This document shows, one piece after another, positions 1 through 8,963 of a stretch of 29,978 nt of DNA; position 1 is the first letter of the stretch; each line of letters opens with the position of its first letter. The notes under the pieces were generated by a model. The model did not search any database and was not told the origin of the DNA. It was given only the letters and a program-made list of their open reading frames with translations. The stretch spans positions 1-29,978 of the forward strand of contig JAYMTF010000805.1 in the NCBI GenBank assembly GCA_036897485.1. The letters are read 5' to 3'. Both the position numbers and the translations under genes were made by a program. The stretch is from Pelargonium nanum (lineage: Eukaryota; Streptophyta; Magnoliopsida; Geraniales; Geraniaceae).

Positions 1-1920
1 TGACACCTCATCAAAAATCTTGAATCCGGGCGGATCGCTCCGCTTCCACCAATTCACTTGGGTAGGTAAGAATGAAAATTAATGAGGTGTCATTACCTCA
101 TTGGTTTGGCTTACCATAAGCCAAAATTTAGTTGGCTTAGATTCCTTATTCTATATATATATTAACTTTTTTTTTGACTTGAATATATATATATTAAATT
201 AAACAATATAGATGGTTTGTCTCCACATAATATTTTTTTATTTTAAAAATAGACTCAAGAATGTCTCAAAAATAAATAAAATAATAATGGTTATGTGTCC
301 AATATATTATACTAATTTTGCTTGGCTATAGATTTGAAATATATAACTAAACAAAACACCGACTATATACTATAAAATATATCAATTTATTATTAATCAT
401 TTTCTATCATCCAAGGGACCACGAAAAGTGGGAACCGGAGAGGCCATCAATTATTTTATTGTCCTCATGGAAGGTCGAGCTTAAGACTTTACAACGGTAG
501 TCAAAATAGACTAATCGTTTTCGACTTCACAAAATGTTGACAAGTAATCAATTCTTCAGTGTTATTAGTTTTTCAACCCAATGATGCTCAAGTTTTCGTC
601 ATTTAATTTAGTTGTTTGAATTTTAATGTTTCATTGTAAGCTCTACTTTCATTAGGGTACACAACTCGTAAACTTGCTACGCTGTCGCTGTTGGGATTTC
701 TATCATATGTGAGGGTATAAATTGTTCGACAAGTTATGTATCTCGGATGCATAATAAATGTGTAGTTTTTATTTTATTTATAAATAAACTGTGAATCAAA
801 CCAAACTAAACATAAATGTACTTGGATCCATATATAGAAAATTTGCATATACAGTTGTGTTACTTGTGTCTGATTTGGTCTACTATTTAAATAATATTTG
901 ATGTGATTTAAATATAAATATTTAATTATAATATTTTAACATAAATGTGAATAGTTTTCAAAAAAAAAAAAACATAAATGTGAATATATAATATTATATA
1001 TCAAACAATTATCCACCATTACTTAAAAAAAAAAACAATTATCCACCATTTTGTGTCATCCAAGGGGCAACACCAAGTGAAGTAGTGGTAATACCATAAA
1101 CTATTTAGTTTTGTATTGACTTCTATTTCCAATTAATAAAAAGAATATGCCTAAGAATAATCATGTATCAGTTAAAACACAATCAAAACAATAGTCTTTA
1201 ACTTTAAAATTAAGTATCTGATATTAAGGGCCAAATTGTCTGAGTAAAAGCTAATTACAAACTTAATAGATTATCATACTCGCCGCATGTAAGTATGACT
1301 ATTCAAATTTGGAGTCAAGCAATATTAGACCGAGTTTCTCGATGACAGTTCTCGCTGATTTCGATTTGTAACTCTCAGCGACGAGACATATTATTCACTT
1401 ATTCTAGTTTTTATTATTTTGTTTTCCATGTTCTTCACTTCTCATAAACAACTCTCGAAAGTCGCAACTATGTACTAAACTTGAATTGACAAAAAAAAGA
1501 GCTAAATTTTTCCCTGTTCAATTTATACACCTGTAAGAAAACTTATTCTTCACCAGTTTACACGCCATGTGTAGTTTGCACATCGCAAAAATGCTAACCT
1601 ACAACCCTGTAGGCAACGATCACGTCTCTCCGTCATATCAGAACCAAGCACAAAAACTACACATGTCTTCAATTAGATTGATCTAGATATCAAACCTTTG
1701 TCTCAACAAAGGTACACAAAAGTTTCAATTATATTGATCGGTACGCAGCAAAAGAGAATGCTTGTTAGTCGAAAACTAATGTGCAACACTAGTATGTTAT
1801 GCTCGTGAATCCCATTTGTGTGTTGACGTGACCATATTACATGGGACCCGAAATATTTATGTATCATCGACATCATTAAACAAATCAATAAATAAAATTC
1901 CAATTATGTAATAAAACATT
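1..1920. other. AT-rich intergenic region
   Basis: No reading frame here looks like a plant exon, and no splice-consistent exon chain was found. The first 120 bases carry an inverted pair of the words GACACCTCAT and ATGAGGTGTC, with a GC-rich centre. This resembles, in reverse orientation, part of the repeat near 28.8 kb and may be the edge of a decayed relative. At 938-1050 there are two short direct duplications separated by A-rich filler (see the separate entry). The rest is AT-rich without recognisable content. The promoter of the first gene must lie at the right end of this stretch. Confidence 0.6.
938..1050. repeat. Two A-tract insertions flanked by direct repeats
   Basis: The 16-mer AACATAAATGTGAATA occurs at 938-953 and again at 971-986. 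The two copies are separated only by a 17-base stretch, GTTTTC plus eleven A. Just downstream, AAACAATTATCCACCATT occurs at 1003-1020 and 1033-1050, separated by ACTT plus eight A. Both look like target duplications around almost nothing but an A-tail. Extremely 5'-truncated retroposons give this pattern, and so can templated filler after break repair. Confidence 0.6.
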
Positions 1921-2170
1921 TGTTAATATACAAAACGACAAGCGTTTCAATGTTATTGGGAGGCACGAAAGTTCTGAGAAACATCCCTCGTTGAGAAGCA
2001 ACGCAACCACCAGCATCAACTACCTTTCTCTCTGTTCCATTCTCTCACGCACATTTCATCGAACACCTTGTGAACATCCCAACAACCCAAACCCATAACC
2101 ACCATTTTTCTCGATCTCCGAGTCGTTTTCACTCTCCTGAACTACAATCACAACCACTTCACAAACTTAT

Positions 2171-5009
2171 ATGTCAGAGAAGACTCGCCGGCGAAGATTT
2201 CCGGTCGCCGGCAGGCGAACAAAGCCTCCAAATCCGTCTTCCTCGCCCAGGGACCAACCTCCGCTTCGCCGATCCTTTAAGGACCAAAAATCCAACTCCA
2301 AGGTGATCGCTAGAAGTTCTAAGACTCTCAAGAGATGCTCCTCGGAGCCGGCGCTTTGGAGCGCCGACGATGACGCTGATCATCGGAGCTTGACTCCGGA
2401 AGACGGCGTGCTGTACCGGCCTCCGACTTGTTTCGACATTTTTGCTTCGTCTCCGTCGCTGGTGGTGCCTGGCTCTCCTCAGACGCTTGAGGCTCAGGTT
2501 AGGAACAATCTTGTGCTTTTTGATCAGTGTGATTGTGTTTTAGAGTTTTTTTTTTTTTTTTTGGGATTGAATTTGGATTTTTTGTTGATTTTTTGGTGGA
2601 ATTTGTTGTTTGGTGAATTATGAACAAGATTGAAGCATAGAACTCAGTAAACATTGAATTATTTGAATGGTTTGGCTTGTTTTGATTCACATTTTTAGCT
2701 ATGATCCATGAGTCGAAACGAATCTAACAAAACTGAATAATTAAAAATGTGATTCTTGTGTATTACTAGCTAGCTATGATGTCCAAAACACATGTCACTT
2801 TTCGATTTCAATTACACTTCATATGTTTCCACTCGGTATGTAAATCACGAGTTGTAATGGATAGATTAATACTCTTTCGTCGTGTGCTTTGAACACAACA
2901 TTCTATGATGTCATAAATATCTAGACTAAATTTAGAATTTTGGAGAGAAATTGGAAAGATGGAAGAGTGAAATGGGGGTCATGACAAGGATTTTTTGAGA
3001 TTGTAAGGGTATTTTGGGAATTTGAGAAAAAGAAAATGTCACTTACACAACACATAATTTCTCTACTAAAATTGATGATTTATAGACGGAATTGGAACAT
3101 ATGGGGTGTAAATGTTCTGCAAATCAAATAATTTAATTATTTGTTTTGGTACATCATAGCCGAGGAGTAATTTGTAGCTGACCCATTAATCGAGTTTCCA
3201 TAAACTTATTGCTAGCTTGTCGTACATCTATCCCTAAAAAGTCGACTAGTTTGAAGTTTGAACCATTGATTTAACATTTGTGAACATTAGTTTTATAAAC
3301 AGGAGCACCATAAGATATCCCATTTATATGGATAGAAATGAAAATTTTAACCCTAACATTGGTGCACGTGGGTTGGAGAGAATCCAAGGGTAAAAGAGGG
3401 CGATCCAGTACATAAGGCTCCCGCCATTGTGGGGTATGGGGAGAGTCATTAATGTATGCACTCTTTCCAAGGCTTTTGCGGAGAGATTGTTTCCCCGACT
3501 CGAACTTGTGACCCGACTTTTACTGTTGCGGCAAGGCTCACAAAAGGATTGTAGCTAGGATCATGAGATGAGTAGGGTCTAAATTATGGGTAGTTTTTGA
3601 GTGCAGGGATACAATAAGGATGCCAAAGTGGTGGTTAACGTGATAGTTGAAGGAAGCCCCGGGCCAATCCGGGCCATGGTTAAATTGGGATCGAGTGTGG
3701 AGGACACGATAAAGCTCGTTGTAGACAAGTATAGTGATGAAGGAAGGACCCCTAAGCTGGACAAGAGTGCTGCATCAACATTTGAATTGCATCACTCCTA
3801 TTTCAGCCTTCAAAGTAAGCAATGCTTTTAAGTTTCCATTTTCTACTTGATATTTTCCACTCTATCTCCAAGCCAAGCTATGCCAAATGGGTTAAAGAAA
3901 AAGACGAGGAAAAATAATTGCTACTGACTCATGAGCTTAGCTAGTATGTTTCTTCCGTGATAGTATATTATTTTTGCACCGGCCAAGAAAATAGTGGTCG
4001 GAAATTTTGACCAATTTGGTGATGTGTTAATTGCCTTTTGGACCTCCAACATATATTGTTGTGTGTACTCTTATTCCTACTGTTTTTGGCTCTACTGTCT
4101 CTCATGATACTTGATGCTATTTTTATTATTTTATCTTCTTTAGATCTCATCTAAAAGCTTTCTTATTTGTTAACCTATTTAAGTACCGTCAATCCTATAT
4201 CCAATTATGTAAACTAGTTCAGGTTCAAAATTGATTCCAACCAATCTTTTGTTTTCTTCTGTTTGAGTTTCACACATGTTCATTGCATCTGACTGAGGTA
4301 TCTAACATCTATTATAGTACTAATTACTACCAAAATGGTCCTTGAACTATTAGATCTGCCCAGTTTGGTCCCTAAACTAATTTTGTATTAAAATGCTCTC
4401 CCAACTATTGAAAACCGACAAAATGGTCCCCAACGTTAAAATAGGATAGTTATTTGTTTCAATCTATATTTCTTAATGCCACGTCAGCATATTGGACAGA
4501 AAAACTAACGGTAGTTAACGTCAAAGACTATTTTGGTCAGTTTTCAATAGTCAGGGGACTGCTTTGGCATAAAACTAGCTTAGAGATCAAATTGTCGGGT
4601 CCTGATAGTAGAAGCTCTATTTTGACAGATTTTCCTTATTACGATGATCAGATATTCACATTATATTTGATAGTTTTGATATATTCATGTACATGACAAA
4701 TGGAAGGTTTAAGTTTAACATTGTAAACATTATTATTTTTTCGTTCTTGTTTTGGATATAATAGGTTTGGAGAAATCGGAATTAATGGGGGATGTCAGAA
4801 GCAGAAGCTTCTACCTCCGAAGGAGTAGCAGTAGTAATGGAGCAACAGCTTCATCCGCTTCAGAAATCGTTCCTACAACTTCACGAGAAGCCTCTCCTCC
4901 ACCACCTCCACCTCCCGTTTTCTTGCTTCCACAATTCATTGCTCGGAAGATCAGTAAAATTATGCGAAGAACACGCCAGCTCTGGAAGGTGTTGGTGTGC
5001 ATGAGATGA
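2171..5009 (+). CDS. DUF7054 family protein, homologue of Arabidopsis At4g22758
   Basis: Three exons, 2171-2497, 3607-3814 and 4765-5009, join in frame (donors GTTAGG and GTAAGC; acceptors GTGCAG and AATAG) to encode about 259 aa. The family has no known biochemical function. The N-terminal 110 residues are basic and Ser/Pro-rich ([19 protein letters not shown]). The conserved domain starts near residue 114 ([20 protein letters not shown]), passes through [10 protein letters not shown] and [12 protein letters not shown], and ends near residue 200 at [11 protein letters not shown]. The tail is Ser- and Pro-rich (seven prolines in a row) and closes with a basic, amphipathic segment rich in Arg and Lys. 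I see no signal peptide or clear membrane span. The second intron interrupts an AGT serine codon in phase 1, exactly as in the next gene downstream. Start: the ATG at 2171 follows a pyrimidine-rich leader. The family match rests on remembered family sequences and is strong. Intron 1 holds an Au-like SINE and intron 2 a foldback repeat. Confidence 0.88.
3385..3540 (-). mobile_element. Au-like SINE in intron 1 of the At4g22758 homologue
   Basis: Read on the minus strand, this has the layout of the plant Au SINE. A tRNA-like head lies near 3540-3495, with a B box GTTCGAGTC (about 3497-3505). It is followed by a body whose + strand reading contains AAGGCTCCCGCC, TGGGGTATGGGGAGAGTCA and a GTATGCACTCTTTCC block, all hallmarks of Au elements. 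The copy is diverged and no clean target duplication was found. It sits about 65 bases from the splice acceptor of exon 2, so the branch-point region of that intron is squeezed between the SINE and the exon. Confidence 0.8.
4328..4626. mobile_element. Decayed foldback MITE in intron 2
   Basis: About 100 bases at the left (ACCAAAATGGTCCTTGAAC..., with repeated 'GGTCC..AACTA' words) pair imperfectly with the reverse complement of the right part (...GGGGACTGCTTTGGC, ending in GCTCTATTTTGA). The centre holds CCACGTCAGC and GGTAGTTAACG words, like the foldback at 8439-8738. No unambiguous target duplication was found and the ends are approximate. The element makes up about a third of intron 2 and creates a spurious 80-codon frame. 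Confidence 0.6.
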
Positions 5010-6640
5010 AGATATGAGTTTCGAGACAGAATCACACCATCGGTAAGAGTAACACTTGTTTTTATTTAGTTACTTTTACCAAAAATCACATAGCGTAAAT
5101 ATATTTGTTGACTCTGAATTCTGATGCTGCAAATTATGTAAATGTTACGAAACATACATTACCATTGCTGGAACTGGTAGTATATATCAATTGAAATATC
5201 TTATTTGCTTGACTTATGCACGACTTCTCGTATTTTACATGAAATTTGGTTACATTACACAAAGTTACATTGAATTTTGCACGTGTTGCACAGAGTTGTG
5301 TTGAACTTTAGTAGGTTGCACCGTTCGTAAAAGTGTTTTAACTTTTTATTATTGAAAAGACAAAAATGCCCCTACAGGTGAATTTGGTATATGCAATGCA
5401 TAGAGTTTTGGAAGTGATGGCTTTTCATTTATTTGGTCAACAAAATGTTCCAAAATTGTGGGTTTGGTTTTGCTTTCCAAGCAAGGAAGCTAGTGCTAGT
5501 GGAACTTTTGAGTTATGAAAAATTAGGCCATTTTCACAAGGAACCTAAAGTCAATCAAAGAATCTATTGGTATTAATGTTGAAGTAAAAGAAATTGGCAC
5601 CACCTAACAGTCATCTTCTAAACTTGTTGAGGCCTCACATTCATAGACTTCACTTGGACTTGGGTTGGGTTTAGGTCGAAGATGTATAATACGATTTCGA
5701 TCTACAACTACAAGAGGTTTAAGTTGCGGGTTTACATATCAAAATGCGAGGATTCGTGCGTGGTTTTCTGGTCTGTTACTAAGATTCAAATATATCCTTA
5801 TCACATATATGAAAAAGTTACTTCTATACAAAATTAAACAAATGATCAATTATTCTTGATCCAATGGGTTGGAAAACCCAAAATTCAATAGGATTCAAAT
5901 TGAATAATATTTATAATAGAAAACTCCAAACTTCAAAATCAAAATGATAGCTCCAACTCCAATGTATAGCCTTTGCCTCTTCCCAACCATTCTCCATTTT
6001 GTGCTTTTCCATTGTTTGTATCTTGGAGACATGTTTTGCACACTCCACCATTTCGTTTCTCTATCGTAGACAACATCACTACTACTTCCCAAAGTCCCAC
6101 CTCCCTCCAAATCGTGAATCTCTCTTATCCAACGTACACATCATGGAGAGCGTTAAAAAGACCGTGCAAGTGAAACCTTCAAAGAAAATCCGTAACTCGA
6201 TACTAAATTCAGTACATACCATGAAACAACTTTCAAAGACGAATTTATTCGGGAAATCAAATTTTTTGTAGCCATAAAAATTTGGTTATGTTTTGAGTGT
6301 CAGCAGTTCAAGTCCAGATTGTCATAAAATGAATTGAGTGTGCTGGTGACAACGACTAACAAACTGGACTCTAATTTGCGGATAATCAAAATCCAACTCA
6401 TATTTTAATAGATTCGAGTGGATAAATAAATTCGACCAACTTTTGTACTCCATACTTAACACGTGGCCCACGACTCAAACGAATCTAAGAATCTTTCGGG
6501 TCGATTTCACATTAATTCTATGTCAATCCGAGTCGAGAAAAACCCAAATTGGAATCTGAATTGCCATTTGCCAACAAAAAATGAAATATAACGACAAGTT
6601 TCATGAACCGCTCGTCACTTTCCTGGAAACTTCGCGCTCT
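5010..6640. other. Intergenic region between the two DUF7054 genes
   Basis: No supported exon. The first part should include the 3' UTR of the upstream gene. A GACCCG/GGGTT-type decayed repeat may cover about 5660-5770, and at 6300-6320 a phrase resembling a tRNA B box (CAGTTCAAGTCCAG) hints at an old SINE. Small frames at 5895-6271 overlap on both strands and show neither codon bias nor splice partners. Confidence 0.5.
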
Positions 6641-6644
6641 CTCA

Positions 6645-6722
6645 ATATTTATATCTCCATCAGACATTTCCATTTCCACAAACAAACCCAAAAAAATCCA
6701 AATCATAACCCTAAAACCCTAA
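6645..6722 (+). promoter_or_regulatory. Likely core promoter and telo-box leader of the second DUF7054 gene
   Basis: A TATA-like ATATTTATAT lies at 6645-6654, about 80-90 bases before the chosen ATG. Transcription would then start near 6680. The leader contains two adjacent telo-box words, AACCCTAAAACCCTAA, at 6707-6722. Telo boxes are known in plant promoters and leaders, mainly of translation-related and cell-cycle genes. This placement argues against the in-frame upstream ATG at 6581, which lies before the TATA-like motif. Confidence 0.45.
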
Positions 6723-6733
6723 TTTCTCTCGCA

Positions 6734-7560
6734 ATGTCTCCTCCTTCAAATCATCGCCGTCGCCTCCCCAACGGCGCCGGAGCTCAGCCGGAGAAACGCG
6801 CCGACATCGTGCGCCGCCGCGGCGGTCTCATCGCGGTTCCGCAGAACCAGCTCTCGTCGCCGCCGCCGCACGGCGGAGGTTCTCTGAGACTCACGAAGCT
6901 GTTGCTGAACGTGACGATAGAGAGGAGTTTGGGACCTGTCCACGTGGTGACTTCGCCGGAAAACACCGTCGGAGATCTGATCAAGGCGGCGGTGGAGATC
7001 TACGCCAGAGAGAAGAGGCGGCCGCTGCTGATCGCCGACGATCCCGGACGGTTTCGACTTCACTACTCGCAGTTCAGTCTGGAAAGTAAGTTTTGGAATT
7101 TGCGTTTCGGCCCCTGTTTTTCTGCGAATTCAAAATAAGTTCCGTTCAAAATTTTAAATTCACTCACAAGTCACGTGTTATGTGATTTTGTATAGAGTAA
7201 ATAAATCATAACTTGCACCTCGAACTCTATGCTTTAAATTAAATTTGGTTGAAATAATTTTTTACCAGTCGACTTGGTCTACCCTTTTGGTCGAACCAAA
7301 ATCATGCACATCGACTAAACATGCATGTCCCATTTGAGTGTTTACCGTGCGCTAGACTAACTACTTGTTTGGTTATCGAGAAAATTAATTTGAATTTTCG
7401 TTTTGTAGGTTTGAGACCCGAGGAAAAGTTGATGAATTTGGGGTCAAGGAACTTCTTTTTGTGCTCCACACCTCTCAACTCTTCTTCATGCTCTGAAGAA
7501 GCAAAGAAGACAAGCCAATCAACATTTCCCTTGACAAAATTAATGGATTTCTTGTTGTGA
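6734..7560 (+). CDS. Short DUF7054 family paralogue
   Basis: Two exons, 6734-7085 and 7409-7560 (donor GTAAGT, acceptor TTTTGTAG), encode about 167 aa. The N-terminal 50 residues are Arg/Pro/Gly-rich. The DUF7054 domain runs from about residue 54 (TKLLLNVTIERSLGPVHVV) through DLIKAAVEIY and FRLHYSQFSLES to GSRNFFLC near residue 141. A short Ser-rich tail ends in LTKLMDFLL. The position and phase of the single intron (within an AGT serine codon after FSLE) match the second intron of the gene 1.7 kb upstream, so the two share ancestry. The first intron, the RCSSEPALW motif and the basic tail of the upstream paralogue are all missing. Exon 1 is strikingly GC- and CpG-rich against AT-rich surroundings. 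The ATG at 6734 is preferred over 6581 because a TATA-like box and telo-boxes lie between them. Function unknown. Confidence 0.85.
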
Positions 7561-8429
7561 TAACATGTACAAATTTATTTAGGTTTTTGATATTTGTTGA
7601 TTTTTGTTTTTGTTTTTGTTTTTGTTTTTGTAAGAGTGTCTTTAGATTAGTGTTTGTTTAGTTTAGATCTTAAAAGCGTACATCTTATATTAATTTTGTA
7701 CACTAAAACAGTTGTTTAAGTGTTGACTTCGAGATTTGAGGTCGTGTGTCAAAATTCGCCTTGATCTTCACCATGGGTTCATTAGTAGTTGGTGGTGTGA
7801 ATAGTTTGTCTATATTGTTGATGAAAATAAATAAAATCTATATTAGTGTATTCATTATGTCTCGAAATAAAATATATTTTTTATTTTATCTACGTGACTT
7901 GCACGCTTTTGTACAAAACGCAATAACAAAAAGACATCTTGGATGGAGATAGTATTTGGTATAAAATGAGTTACATGTCTGACTGATTAAAATAATTCAA
8001 TTTTCTACTACAAATTTATTAAAACATGTATAATAAAATTTATCGAATCATTGAAGGTGAGCAAGCACTTGACTTTTATTTATAAGATCTCGAGTTTAGC
8101 CAAAAAGACAACAATGTTATTCGATATAGGGAAGATGACTTGAATAAATAATAAAAATAATATTAATTACAATTTACAATCGCAAATGATTGTTGCATGT
8201 ACCTACATACATATATATTGCATGTAAGCTGAAGTGGCGCAATCACAACCACACATATCTTTGTATTGAAAGTAGATGAGGTGGGACTCTTGCAAGTTTT
8301 GAAGAGAGAAAGAAGAATTATATGACTGAGAATGCGCATGTCAGTCTACATACATATATATTGCAAGGATTATCCACTAAAGTGATTTTTATCTTGAAGA
8401 GAAATTAAAAAAAAAAATATTTTATTTAT
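7561..8429. other. Intergenic region with microsatellite and possible SINE relics
   Basis: After the stop come a (TTTTTG)n run at about 7601-7630 and AT-rich sequence. Two stretches read like decayed tRNA-derived SINE heads: about 7705-7835 (TTTAAGTGTTGACTTCGAG ... GTCGTGTGTCAAAATTC) and about 8055-8160 (GGTGAGCAAGCACTTG ... GATCTCGAGTTT), both trailing into A-rich sequence. Target duplications are not recognisable, so these are weak calls. A 20-base direct repeat, CTACATACATATATATTGCA, occurs at 8203-8222 and 8346-8365. No gene. Confidence 0.4.
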
Positions 8430-8438
8430 TTTCTTGTT

Positions 8439-8738
8439 GGATTAAAAGCAATTTTGGAACCCAAACTTTGAGGTGAATTCACGTTTAGTACCCAATCTTT
8501 TATTGTACCAGAGTTAGTACCTACGCTTCTATTTTGTACCCAATTGAGTGCCTCTCTTGAATTTTCTGATCGCCGGAAAAAAGTTAACTGTCACGTCATC
8601 AAGTTAACGGCAAAGTTAACGGTAGGCACTCAATTGGGTACAAAATAGAAGTGTAGGTACTAACTCTGGTACAATAAAAAATTGGGTACTAAACGTGAAT
8701 TCACCCCAAAGTTTGGGTACCAAAATTGCTTTTAATCC
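8439..8738. mobile_element. Mutator-type foldback MITE with 9-bp target duplication
   Basis: A 300-bp element with near-perfect terminal inverted repeats of about 114 bp (8439-8552 against 8625-8738). The arms begin GGATTAAAAGCAATTTTGG and end with the complementary TTTTAATCC. It is flanked by the perfect 9-bp direct repeat TTTCTTGTT at 8430-8438 and 8739-8747. Long inverted arms with a 9-bp duplication are the signature of Mutator-like (MULE) non-autonomous elements. The 70-bp centre contains CACGTCATCAAGTTAACGG. The arms differ at only a few sites, so the insertion is fairly young. It ends about 225 bp before the cornichon ATG, in that gene's promoter. Confidence 0.9.
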
Positions 8739-8963
8739 TTTCTTGTTCGGCGACGTTGATTATTTGGACACTGCTTCATTAAAAAAAAACAGAGGAGCTC
8801 CTTGACCGCATTGACCGCCTGAGCTCTGAGCTAGGAGCTCCGATCTAGAGTCTAGTGAAAGCTACAGAGCTCACCGGCGCATTACGCTCCCGGCGCATCT
8901 ACCCTCATTTCCTCTCTTTCTCCGCTATCTTGCGCACTTCGAAGAGAGAGAGTGAGGACGAGC

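Noticed and set aside
2498..2623. Read-through of the first DUF7054 exon to a 150-aa protein
   Set aside because: The extension is encoded by T-rich intron sequence after a good GTTAGG donor. Splicing to 3607 restores the conserved domain.
6581..6733. Upstream in-frame ATG extending the short DUF7054 protein by 51 residues
   Set aside because: It precedes a TATA-like box and telo-box leader. The extension is AT-biased, lacks family similarity, and the domain protein starts naturally at 6734.
6746..7063. 105-codon minus-strand frame
   Set aside because: It is antisense to the GC-rich first exon of the DUF7054 paralogue. Open antisense frames are expected in such sequence.
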